A DNA stretch of 7,395 bases from assembly GCA_017354575.1 (NCBI GenBank), contig JAFMQP010000196.1, positions 1 through 7,395 on the forward strand, given 5' to 3'. The number at the start of each line of letters is the position of its first letter. The stretch's first letter is position 1. Below the pieces are notes generated by a model. The model made no database searches. It saw only the letters and a program-made list of their open reading frames with translations, and was not told where the DNA came from. This document shows positions 1-5,279 of this stretch, piece after piece. This stretch comes from Acidothermales bacterium. Lineage in GTDB: Bacteria; Actinomycetota; Actinomycetes; Streptosporangiales; WHST01. The translations under genes and the position numbers were made by a program.

Positions 1-370
1 GCACGGCGGCCACGACCCGGCCGGCGGCGTCGGCGAGCAGGACGGGCGTGCAGTCGGCGACGCGGACGGCGAGCGGCAGGTGCGGCCGGGCCGTGACCAG
101 CGCGTCGACCCGGGCGGGGGCGTCCGGCCACGGCCGGTCCACGACGGCGACGTCCGCGCCGTGCACCTGGTGCATCCAGACGACACGAGTCGGGTCGGTG
201 TCGATGGCCGCCGCCACGCGGTGCCGGTTCTTCGCGACCGCCGCGGCGTCGTCGTCCCCGGGCGCGCCGCCCAGGTTCAGCTCGGCGTACGGGCCCGCGC
301 TGACCCCGCCGTACCGGTCGGTGAACGCCGCGCGCACGCCGGGCGCGATCTCGTGCCGGTCCAGTCCCAT
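1..370 (-). CDS. pgeF: PgeF/YfiH-family peptidoglycan editing factor (multicopper-oxidase-like/laccase-domain protein), 3' end outside the window
   Basis: I translated the minus strand from the ATG at 370-368. It gives 123 residues before running off the window, about half of the usual ~240-250 residue family length. Visible family marks are GGVS at residues 21-24, NLG at 32-34, QVHG at 68-71 (metal-ligand His70) and ADCTPVLLAD at 105-114 (metal-ligand Cys107). The third ligand, in the usual AVHAGWRG motif, would begin exactly at the window edge. Known for the family: E. coli PgeF removes L-Ser wrongly added to UDP-MurNAc by MurC, and relatives such as LACC1 act on purine nucleosides. The gene lies 26 bp behind ftsZ in the same direction, the usual actinobacterial position, and is probably cotranscribed. 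No strong Shine-Dalgarno is visible; GAGAGA lies about 10 nt upstream. The family call is firm. Which reaction it performs here is inferred from E. coli. Confidence 0.93.
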   Translation of the reverse strand, partial: MGLDRHEIAPGVRAAFTDRYGGVSAGPYAELNLGGAPGDDDAAAVAKNRHRVAAAIDTDPTRVVWMHQVHGADVAVVDRPWPDAPARVDALVTARPHLPLAVRVADCTPVLLADAAGRVVAAV

Positions 371-396
371 GCCGCCAGTCTCTCGCGGCGCGGGCG

Positions 397-1680
397 TCAC
401 TTCAGGAAGTCGGGCACGTCGAGGTCGTCGTCGTCATCCACGAACGGCCGCCGCGGCGGCTCGTGGCCGTTGCTACGCGCGCCGACGCCGTTCGGCTCCC
501 GCGGCGGGCGCGGCGCGTGGCGCTCGTACGGCTCGTCCGGCGTGGGAGAACGGCGCGGCTCGGCACGCACCTCCGATTCGAGCCGACCGACCTTCATCGG
601 CCGCTCGGCGTCGGGGCGCGGCTCCGGCCGTGCCTCGGGCCGCTGCTGCGACTGGCCGTTCGACGACGCCGGCTGGCCCGGCGGCGGCTGGTCGACCTGC
701 CCGGGACGCGACCTGTTGCTCTTCTGCCTGGGCGCGCCGCCGTCGAAGCCCGCGGCGATGACGGTGACCCGCACCTCGTCGCCGAGAGCGTCGTCGATGA
801 CGGCGCCGAAGATGATGTTGGCGTCCTGGTGCGCCGCCTGCGAGACGAGGTTCGCGGCCTCGTGGATCTCGAACAGGCCGAGGTCGGAGCCGCCCGAGAT
901 GGACAGCAGCACGCCGTGGGCGCCGTCGATGGACGCCTCGAGGAGCGGGCTGGACACGGCCAGCTCGGACGCCGCCACCGCGCGGTCGTCGCCGCGTGCG
1001 GAGCCGATGCCCATCAGCGCGGACCCGGCGCCGGACATGATCGACTTCACGTCGGCGAAGTCCAGGTTGATCAGGCCGGGCGTCGTGATCAGGTCGGTGA
1101 TGCCCTGCACACCGGAGAGCAGCACCTGGTCGGCGGCCTTGAACGCGTCGAGCACGCTGACCGCGTGGTCGGAGATGGAGAGCAGCCGGTCGTTCGGGAT
1201 GACGATGAGGGTGTCGACCTCCTCGCGCAGCCGTGCGATGCCGTCCTCTGCCTGCGCGCCGCGCCGCTTGCCCTCGAACCCGAACGGGCGGGTCACCACG
1301 CCGATGGTGAGCGCGCCGAGCGACCGCGCGATGTTCGCGACGACCGGCGCGCCGCCGGTGCCGGTGCCGCCGCCCTCGCCCGCGGTGACGAAGACCATGT
1401 CGGCGCCCTTGAGCACCTCCTCGATCTCCTCGCGGTGGTCCTCGGCCGCCTTGCGTCCCACGTCCGGGTTCGCGCCTGCGCCGAGACCTCTGGTCATCTC
1501 CCTGCCGACGTCGAGCTTGACGTCGGCATCGCTCATCAGCAGCGCCTGCGCGTCGGTGTTGATGGCGACGAACTCGACCCCCTTGAGGCCGACCTCGATC
1601 ATTCGGTTGACGGCGTTGACGCCGCCGCCACCGATGCCGACGACCTTGATGACCGCCAGGTAGTTGTGCGGTGCTGTCAC
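397..1680 (-). CDS. ftsZ: Cell division protein FtsZ (tubulin-like GTPase)
   Basis: A complete 427-residue FtsZ, the protein that polymerises with GTP into the Z-ring at the future septum. The GTP-binding part shows GIGGGGVNA near residues 15-23, NTDAQAL at 41-47 and the tubulin signature GGGTGTG at 103-109. The catalytic T7 (synergy) loop is NLDFADVKSIM at 205-215, with Asp207 and Asp210 present. The globular domain ends near residue 315. A linker of about 100 residues rich in Pro, Arg, Glu and Gln follows. The acidic tail (five Asp from 415) ends in DVPDFLK, the C-terminal peptide that binds membrane partners such as SepF in actinobacteria. I chose the GTG at 1680-1678 because MTAPHNYLAVIKVVGIGGGG matches the normal N-terminus and GAGAGGGA lies 7 nt upstream. 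A 169-bp leader separates it from ftsQ and holds its own candidate promoter. ftsA is absent, as normal in actinobacteria. Confidence 0.99.
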   Translation of the reverse strand: MTAPHNYLAVIKVVGIGGGGVNAVNRMIEVGLKGVEFVAINTDAQALLMSDADVKLDVGREMTRGLGAGANPDVGRKAAEDHREEIEEVLKGADMVFVTAGEGGGTGTGGAPVVANIARSLGALTIGVVTRPFGFEGKRRGAQAEDGIARLREEVDTLIVIPNDRLLSISDHAVSVLDAFKAADQVLLSGVQGITDLITTPGLINLDFADVKSIMSGAGSALMGIGSARGDDRAVAASELAVSSPLLEASIDGAHGVLLSISGGSDLGLFEIHEAANLVSQAAHQDANIIFGAVIDDALGDEVRVTVIAAGFDGGAPRQKSNRSRPGQVDQPPPGQPASSNGQSQQRPEARPEPRPDAERPMKVGRLESEVRAEPRRSPTPDEPYERHAPRPPREPNGVGARSNGHEPPRRPFVDDDDDLDVPDFLK

Positions 1681-1687
1681 GTCGAGG

Positions 1688-1695
1688 TCCCTCTC
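1688..1695 (-). promoter_or_regulatory. Ribosome binding site of ftsZ
   Basis: The minus strand reads GAGAGGGA, ending 7 nt before the GTG start of ftsZ at 1680. This purine-rich Shine-Dalgarno fixes the start at the GTG. I see no ATG alternative at a sensible distance. Confidence 0.75.
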
Positions 1696-1735
1696 GCTCG
1701 CTTACGCGCGGATCCCGGTGCCCTGCCGGGCAGCG

Positions 1736-1764
1736 ACTCTAACCCTCAACTCAAGGGTTAGAGT
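1736..1764. promoter_or_regulatory. Perfect 11-bp inverted repeat in the ftsZ promoter region; candidate FtsR-type operator
   Basis: The + strand arms are ACTCTAACCCT (1736-1746) and AGGGTTAGAGT (1754-1764), perfectly complementary around a 7-nt centre, CAACTCA. The segment is AT-rich compared with the surrounding sequence and starts two bases downstream of a TTGACA box on the ftsZ strand. It lies 56-84 bp before the ftsZ start. Known: in Corynebacterium glutamicum the MerR-family regulator FtsR (Rv1828 in M. tuberculosis) binds the ftsZ promoter and activates it, and MerR-type proteins bind inverted repeats within promoters. That this repeat is its site is inference from position and shape. 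A transcription terminator is less likely, because no T tract follows on either strand. Confidence 0.6.
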
Positions 1765-1766
1765 TA

Positions 1767-1772
1767 TGTCAA
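1767..1772 (-). promoter_or_regulatory. Candidate -35 box (TTGACA) of an ftsZ promoter
   Basis: The minus strand reads TTGACA, a perfect sigma-A/HrdB-type -35 consensus, 86 nt upstream of the ftsZ GTG. The -10 box is unclear. At the normal 17-18 nt spacing the sequence is TTGAGG or TGAGGG, which is poor. The best TANNNT match, TAGAGT (1741-1736), lies 25 nt downstream, inside the right half of the inverted repeat as read on this strand. An overlong spacer occupied by a palindrome would suit an activator-dependent MerR-type promoter, but 25 nt exceeds the 19-20 nt typical of that class. The transcription start is therefore not assigned. Confidence 0.5.
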
Positions 1773-1846
1773 CCTGTTGTCTGCTCCGCAGCGTAGAAAC
1801 GGCCGGAAGGCAAAGCAAAGACGCGGACCGGCGTGTCGTGAGGAGG

Positions 1847-1863
1847 CCGTCAGCGCCTGACGG
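1847..1863. other. Short stem-loop over the ftsQ stop codon
   Basis: CCGTCAG (1847-1853) and CTGACGG (1857-1863) form a perfect 7-bp stem with a 3-nt loop, enclosing the TGA of ftsQ (1852-1850). In the sense direction no U run follows, so it is not a standard intrinsic terminator. It could weaken read-through into the ftsZ leader or be a chance structure in GC-rich DNA. Confidence 0.3.
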
Positions 1864-2587
1864 TCGCGACGTCCGGGCTGCTGACGTCGTAGACCCGGCC
1901 GTGCGGCTGCGCCTTGCGCAGCGTGGTGAACACCCGCGCCTTGCGGTCGGAGCGGTCCGCGTTCCCCCACACCACGACGACGTGCTTCGCGAGCTGCAGC
2001 GAGACGGAGTCCGGGGTCGCCGCCGAGACGGTGTGCACCTGCCGGGCGAGCGGGCGCGGCAGCGCCACGACGACCGCGAGCGCGGACCGCGTCGCGGCGT
2101 CGTCCGGCTCGGGGTTCGCGACGCTCAGCGCCGGCAGTTGCGGGCGCGCGGTCGAGCGGGCGACGACCACGGCGGTGCGGTCGACGAGCCACCACGCGCC
2201 GTTGCGCTGCACGGCCGCGACGGGCACGCGCTCCCGTACGGAGATGTGCACGGTGTCGGGCCAGTCGCGGTACGCCTTCACCGCGGCGACCTGCACCAGG
2301 CTCGCGACCCTTGCCTGGACGGCCCGGAGGTCGACCCTGGCGAGCGGCGTCCCCACGGGAACGGCCGCGGCGGCGCGTACCTGCGCGGCGGTGAGCCGGT
2401 GCGTCCCGGTGACGGCGACCCGGTCGGCGGCGAACACGGTGGAGCCGTAGATGACGTACGTCCAGCCGCCGGCGAGCAGCACGACGAGAACCAGGCCGAG
2501 CAGCCACATCCGGCCGCCGCGGCGGCGGGGGCGACGGTCGTCCGGCCGGACCTCGCGTGCGCTCGCGCGGTCGCGGGTCGTGCTCAT
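1850..2587 (-). CDS. ftsQ: Cell division protein FtsQ (POTRA-domain divisome scaffold)
   Basis: A complete 245-residue bitopic membrane protein. Residues 1-26 are a basic, Arg-rich cytoplasmic tail. Residues 27-47 are a single membrane segment (MWLLGLVLVVLLAGGWTYVIY). Residues 54-121 are the POTRA domain, with VTGTHRLTAAQVRAAA, the PLARVDL segment at 81-87 and WPDTVHISVRERVPVA at 109-124. Residues 122-245 are the FtsQ beta domain. FtsQ links FtsB/FtsL to the rest of the divisome from the outer face of the membrane. The start is the ATG at 2587-2585, which overlaps the murC TGA (ATGA, 4 bp), so the two are translationally coupled. AGGAG lies 5 nt upstream, inside murC. The length is close to other actinobacterial FtsQ proteins. 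The sequence is less conserved than its neighbours, but context and domain order leave little doubt. Confidence 0.95.
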   Translation of the reverse strand: MSTTRDRASAREVRPDDRRPRRRGGRMWLLGLVLVVLLAGGWTYVIYGSTVFAADRVAVTGTHRLTAAQVRAAAAVPVGTPLARVDLRAVQARVASLVQVAAVKAYRDWPDTVHISVRERVPVAAVQRNGAWWLVDRTAVVVARSTARPQLPALSVANPEPDDAATRSALAVVVALPRPLARQVHTVSAATPDSVSLQLAKHVVVVWGNADRSDRKARVFTTLRKAQPHGRVYDVSSPDVATVRR

Positions 2588-4005
2588 CCGCGCTCCTGTG
2601 ACGACAGCAGGTCGACGACCTCCGGCCCGATCATGGTCACGTCGCCGGCGCCGATGGTGAGTACGAGGTCGCCGGGACGGGCGAGGCGGGCGAGCAACCC
2701 GGGCACGGCCGACCAGGACGGCTCGAACCTGACGTGTTCGGGCGGCAGCGGCACGGCGTCGGCGACCAGCGCGCCGGTGACCCCCGGCTCGGGATCCTCG
2801 CGGGCGGCGTAGATCTCCATCACGACGACGTCGTCCGCCAGCCCGAGCGCCCGGCCGAACCGCTCCGCGAACAGCCGGGTGCGGCTGTACAGGTGCGGCT
2901 GGAAGCACGCGACGATCCGCCCCACGCCCGCGACGTCGCGGGCGGCGGCGAGGTCGGCGGCGATCTCGGTGGGGTGGTGCGCGTAGCTGTCGAAGACGCG
3001 GACGCCGCCCGCCGTGCCCTTCGCCTCGAACCTGCGGCGCGTCCCGCCGAACCGGCGCAGCCCTTCGGACACCCGGGCGAACGGGTGTCCGAGGCCGAGG
3101 CAGACCGACAGTGCCGCGCACGCGTTGCGCACGTTGTGCACGCCGGGCACGGCGACGTCGACCGCGCCCAGCCGGCGGCCGTCGTGGACGACCTCGAACG
3201 TGGAGCCGAGGCCGTGGCCGACGACGTCGACCGCACGCAGGTCGGCGCCCGGGTCGGTGCCGTACGTACGGACGTCGATGCCCCGCTGCCCGGCGGCATC
3301 GACGAGGGCAGCGGCCCCGGGGTCGTCGGCGCAGGCGACGAGGAAGCCATCCGGGTCGATGCGGTCGAGGAACCGCACGAACGCGTCCCGGTACGCCGCC
3401 TCGGTGCCGTAGTTGTCGAGGTGGTCGGCCTCGACGTTGGTGACGACGGCGGCGTACGGCGAGAGCATGAGGAACGAGCCGTCGCTCTCGTCCGCCTCCG
3501 CGACGAACACCTCGCCGCTGCCGTCGTGCGCGTTGGCGCCGGACTCGTTCAGCTCGCCGCCGATCGCGAACGACGGGTCGACGCCGCAGTGCTGCAGCGC
3601 GACCGTCACGAGCGACGTGGTGGTGGTCTTGCCGTGCGTGCCCGCGACGGCGATGCCCCGGCGATCGGCCATCACGCTCGCGAGGGCGGCGGCGCGCGGC
3701 AGCACCCGCACGCCCTTGTCGCGGGCGGTCACGAGCTCGGGGTGGTCGGGGCGGACCGCTGTGGACACGACGAGGGTGTCGACGTCGACGACGTGCGACG
3801 GGTCGTGCCCGACGTGCACCTCGGCGCCGACCGCCTCGAGCGCGGACAGCATGCGCGACTGCTTGGCGTCGCAGCCGGAGACGGCGGCACCCCTGGACAG
3901 CAGGATCCTGGCGATGCCCGACATGCCGGCGCCACCGATGCCCATGAAGTGGGTGTGCCCGAGCCGGTCGGCGGGGACGAGCGGGACGGGTTCGACCAGG
4001 CTCAC
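2584..4005 (-). CDS. murC: UDP-N-acetylmuramate--L-alanine ligase MurC
   Basis: A complete 473-residue cytoplasmic ATP-dependent ligase that adds L-Ala to UDP-MurNAc, the first step of stem-peptide synthesis. The N-terminal UDP-binding Rossmann domain has HFMGIGGAGMSGIA at residues 19-32 and STAVRPDHPE at 81-90. The central ATPase domain has the P-loop GTHGKTTTT at 122-130, EADESDGSF at 170-178 and the HNVRN motif at 290-294. The C-terminal domain follows GGTRRRFE (320-327) with DSYAHHPTE at 339-347. I chose the GTG at 4005-4003, because AGGGGAGG (4020-4013) lies 7 nt upstream and the protein then begins just before the Rossmann fold. An in-frame ATG at 4038 would add 11 residues, but it lies inside an intergenic repeat element and ahead of the Shine-Dalgarno. 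The stop overlaps the ftsQ start by 4 bp. A 139-bp gap separates it from murG. Confidence 0.98.
   Translation of the reverse strand: MSLVEPVPLVPADRLGHTHFMGIGGAGMSGIARILLSRGAAVSGCDAKQSRMLSALEAVGAEVHVGHDPSHVVDVDTLVVSTAVRPDHPELVTARDKGVRVLPRAAALASVMADRRGIAVAGTHGKTTTTSLVTVALQHCGVDPSFAIGGELNESGANAHDGSGEVFVAEADESDGSFLMLSPYAAVVTNVEADHLDNYGTEAAYRDAFVRFLDRIDPDGFLVACADDPGAAALVDAAGQRGIDVRTYGTDPGADLRAVDVVGHGLGSTFEVVHDGRRLGAVDVAVPGVHNVRNACAALSVCLGLGHPFARVSEGLRRFGGTRRRFEAKGTAGGVRVFDSYAHHPTEIAADLAAARDVAGVGRIVACFQPHLYSRTRLFAERFGRALGLADDVVVMEIYAAREDPEPGVTGALVADAVPLPPEHVRFEPSWSAVPGLLARLARPGDLVLTIGAGDVTMIGPEVVDLLSSQERG
3065..3092. other. Stem-loop within the murC coding region
   Basis: TCGGACACCCG (3065-3075) and CGGGTGTCCGA (3082-3092) form a perfect 11-bp inverted repeat around a 6-nt loop. 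It falls in codons for LGHPFARVSEG, just before the conserved FGGTRRRFE segment. By rough composition reasoning, a structure of this size is not far from chance in 7.4 kb of GC-rich DNA, so a function is not claimed. Confidence 0.3.
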
Positions 4006-4012
4006 GCGTACG

Positions 4013-4020
4013 CCTCCCCT
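4013..4020 (-). promoter_or_regulatory. Ribosome binding site that sets the murC start
   Basis: The minus strand reads AGGGGAGG, a strong Shine-Dalgarno, followed by 7 nt and the GTG at 4005. It decides for this GTG against the in-frame ATG at 4038. It is separated by 12 bp from the edge of the repeat element at 4033. Confidence 0.85.
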
Positions 4021-4032
4021 GCGGTCGGCAGC

Positions 4033-4116
4033 GAGCATCCGGCGACGAACCGGGGTTTCCCACGGTCCGCTGGGCGTGCAAAGCCCTGGTTGATCATGAG
4101 AACATGATCAACCAGG
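4033..4116 (+). repeat. Composite palindromic intergenic element, copy 1 (murG-murC gap)
   Basis: An 84-bp element that recurs in inverted orientation at 6634-6717. Hand alignment gives 71 of 84 identical positions without gaps. It has three parts. First is a 15-bp outer end beginning GAGCATCCG. Second is a 44-nt imperfect hairpin (4048-4091), with AACCGGGGTTT facing AAAGCCCTGGTT and containing two G-T pairs when read on the + strand. Third is a perfect hairpin (4085-4116) that shares the last seven bases of the second part. It fills most of the gap and stops 12 bp before the murC Shine-Dalgarno. No ORF, transposase or T tract is associated. It resembles the general design of REP/BIME or small MITE-type elements, but I do not recognise the family. 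Confidence 0.85.
4085..4116. repeat. Perfect 14-bp hairpin of element copy 1
   Basis: CCTGGTTGATCATG (4085-4098) and CATGATCAACCAGG (4103-4116) are perfectly complementary around the 4-nt loop AGAA. The inner 26 nt (4088-4113) are identical, as reverse complement, to 6636-6661. The stem carries two TGATCA (BclI-type) sites. It could act as a protein-binding site in DNA or as a stem-loop in the transcript between murG and murC. No U run follows it in the sense direction, so a simple terminator is not supported. Confidence 0.9.
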
Positions 4117-4144
4117 AGCGCGGCGCGCGGCATCCGTGCGGACG

Positions 4145-5248
4145 TCATGCGGCGCCCTCCCTCTGGCCCCTCTCGCGGACGGCGCGCATCACGAGGTCGC
4201 GCAGCCGCTCCCCCGCGTCCCTGCGGCCCAGGGTCGCGGCGGCCTTCGACATGGTCGCTAGCCGGCCGGCGTCGAGCAGCACCGGCAGCAGTTGCTCCCG
4301 CAGCCACGCCGCGTCGAGGTCGCCGTCGTCGACGATCAGGCCGCCGCCCTCGGCCTCGATCGGCGCGGCGTTGCGGCGCTGCTCGCCGTTGCCGATCGGC
4401 AGCGGGACGTACGCGGCCGGTAGGCCGACGGCGGTGAGCTCGGCGCAGGTCATCATCCCGGACCGGCACAGCGCCATGTCTGCGGCGGCGTACGCGAGGT
4501 CCATGCGGTCGACGAAGCTCTGCAGCACGTACGGCGGCGAGCCCTCAGGCAGGTCGACCTCCACCGTGTTGTTCGGGCCGGTGATGTGCAGCACCTGGAC
4601 GCCGGCGGCGGCGAGGTCGGCTGCCGCCGAGCGGATGGCCGCGTTCACCGAGCGGGCGCCCTGCGAGCCGCCGAAGACCAGCAGCGTCGGGCGGTCCGCG
4701 TCCAGGCCGAAGCCGCGGCGGGCCTCGGCACGCGACGCGGCGCGGTCGAGATCGAGGATCGCCCGGCGCAGCGGCACGCCGGTGACCTCGGCGTGCGGCA
4801 GCCTGGTGCCCGGCACGGTGACGGCGACGTACTGCGTGAAGCCCGCGCCGACCCGGTTCGCGAGTCCGGGCAACGGGTTCGCCTCGTGTACGACGATCGG
4901 CACGTGGCGGCGGCGTGCGGCGAGGTACGCGGGCAGCGCGACGTATCCGCCGAAGCCGACGAGGACGTCCGCCTTCTTCTCGTCCAGCACCCGGGCCGCG
5001 GCGCTCACCGCCTTCGCCACCCGGACGGGCAGCGAGACCATCTGCGGGCTCGGCTTGCGCGGCATCGGTACCGGCGGGATCAGCGCGAGGTCGTAGCCGC
5101 GCCGCGGCACCAGCATGGTGTCGAGGCCGCGTTCGGTGCCGAGTGCGGTGATGCCGACGGTGGGGTCGCTCTCGCGCAGCACGTCCGCGAAGTTCAGCGC
5201 GGGTTCGATGTGTCCCGCGGAGCCGCCGCCGGCCAGTACCACGTGCAT
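4145..5248 (-). CDS. murG: UDP-GlcNAc:lipid I N-acetylglucosaminyltransferase MurG
   Basis: A complete 367-residue GT28 glycosyltransferase. It transfers GlcNAc from UDP-GlcNAc to lipid I on the inner face of the membrane, making lipid II. The N-terminal acceptor domain has the glycine-rich loop GGGSAGHIEPALN at residues 7-19, VGFGGYVALPAY at 97-108 and HEANPLPGLANR at 121-132. The C-terminal donor domain has VFGGSQGARSVN at 191-202, HITGPNN at 221-227, CRSGMMTCAELTAVGLP at 261-277 and the UDP-GlcNAc-binding segment PLPIGNGEQRRNA at 282-294. The start is the ATG at 5248, because MHVVLAGGGSAGH is the family's normal N-terminus. An in-frame ATG at 5446 would add an Arg/Cys-rich shadow of ftsW. 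GGACGAGG abuts the ATG and AGGGA lies further upstream, so the ribosome binding site is weak. It starts 31 bp after the ftsW stop. A 139-bp gap with a repeat element follows before murC. Confidence 0.98.
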   Translation of the reverse strand: MHVVLAGGGSAGHIEPALNFADVLRESDPTVGITALGTERGLDTMLVPRRGYDLALIPPVPMPRKPSPQMVSLPVRVAKAVSAAARVLDEKKADVLVGFGGYVALPAYLAARRRHVPIVVHEANPLPGLANRVGAGFTQYVAVTVPGTRLPHAEVTGVPLRRAILDLDRAASRAEARRGFGLDADRPTLLVFGGSQGARSVNAAIRSAAADLAAAGVQVLHITGPNNTVEVDLPEGSPPYVLQSFVDRMDLAYAAADMALCRSGMMTCAELTAVGLPAAYVPLPIGNGEQRRNAAPIEAEGGGLIVDDGDLDAAWLREQLLPVLLDAGRLATMSKAAATLGRRDAGERLRDLVMRAVRERGQREGAA

Positions 5249-5279
5249 CCTCGTCCGAGCCCGCTTCCCTGTGTCGTGT

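Noticed and set aside
80..1663. Long + strand open frame (527 codons) opposite ftsZ and pgeF
   Set aside because: It is a shadow of the real minus-strand genes in GC-rich DNA. The translation is Ser/Pro/Arg-rich low-complexity text without any domain I recognise, while the opposite frame is unmistakable FtsZ.
1714..1732. Alternative small hairpins (CCCGG/CCGGG and TGCCC/GGGCA) in the ftsZ leader, resembling an attenuator switch
   Set aside because: The stems are only 5 bp, entirely G and C, and no terminator or anti-terminator logic or U run is present. Such pairs are expected by chance at this composition.
3260..3271. 12-bp palindrome CCGTACGTACGG in murC
   Set aside because: It is short, within coding sequence and not repeated in the intergenic regions. 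Best explained by chance.
4035..4136. GCATCCG at both 4035-4041 and 4130-4136, possible target-site duplication around element copy 1
   Set aside because: The left copy is part of the element itself (shared with copy 2) and copy 2 has no matching second occurrence on its other side.
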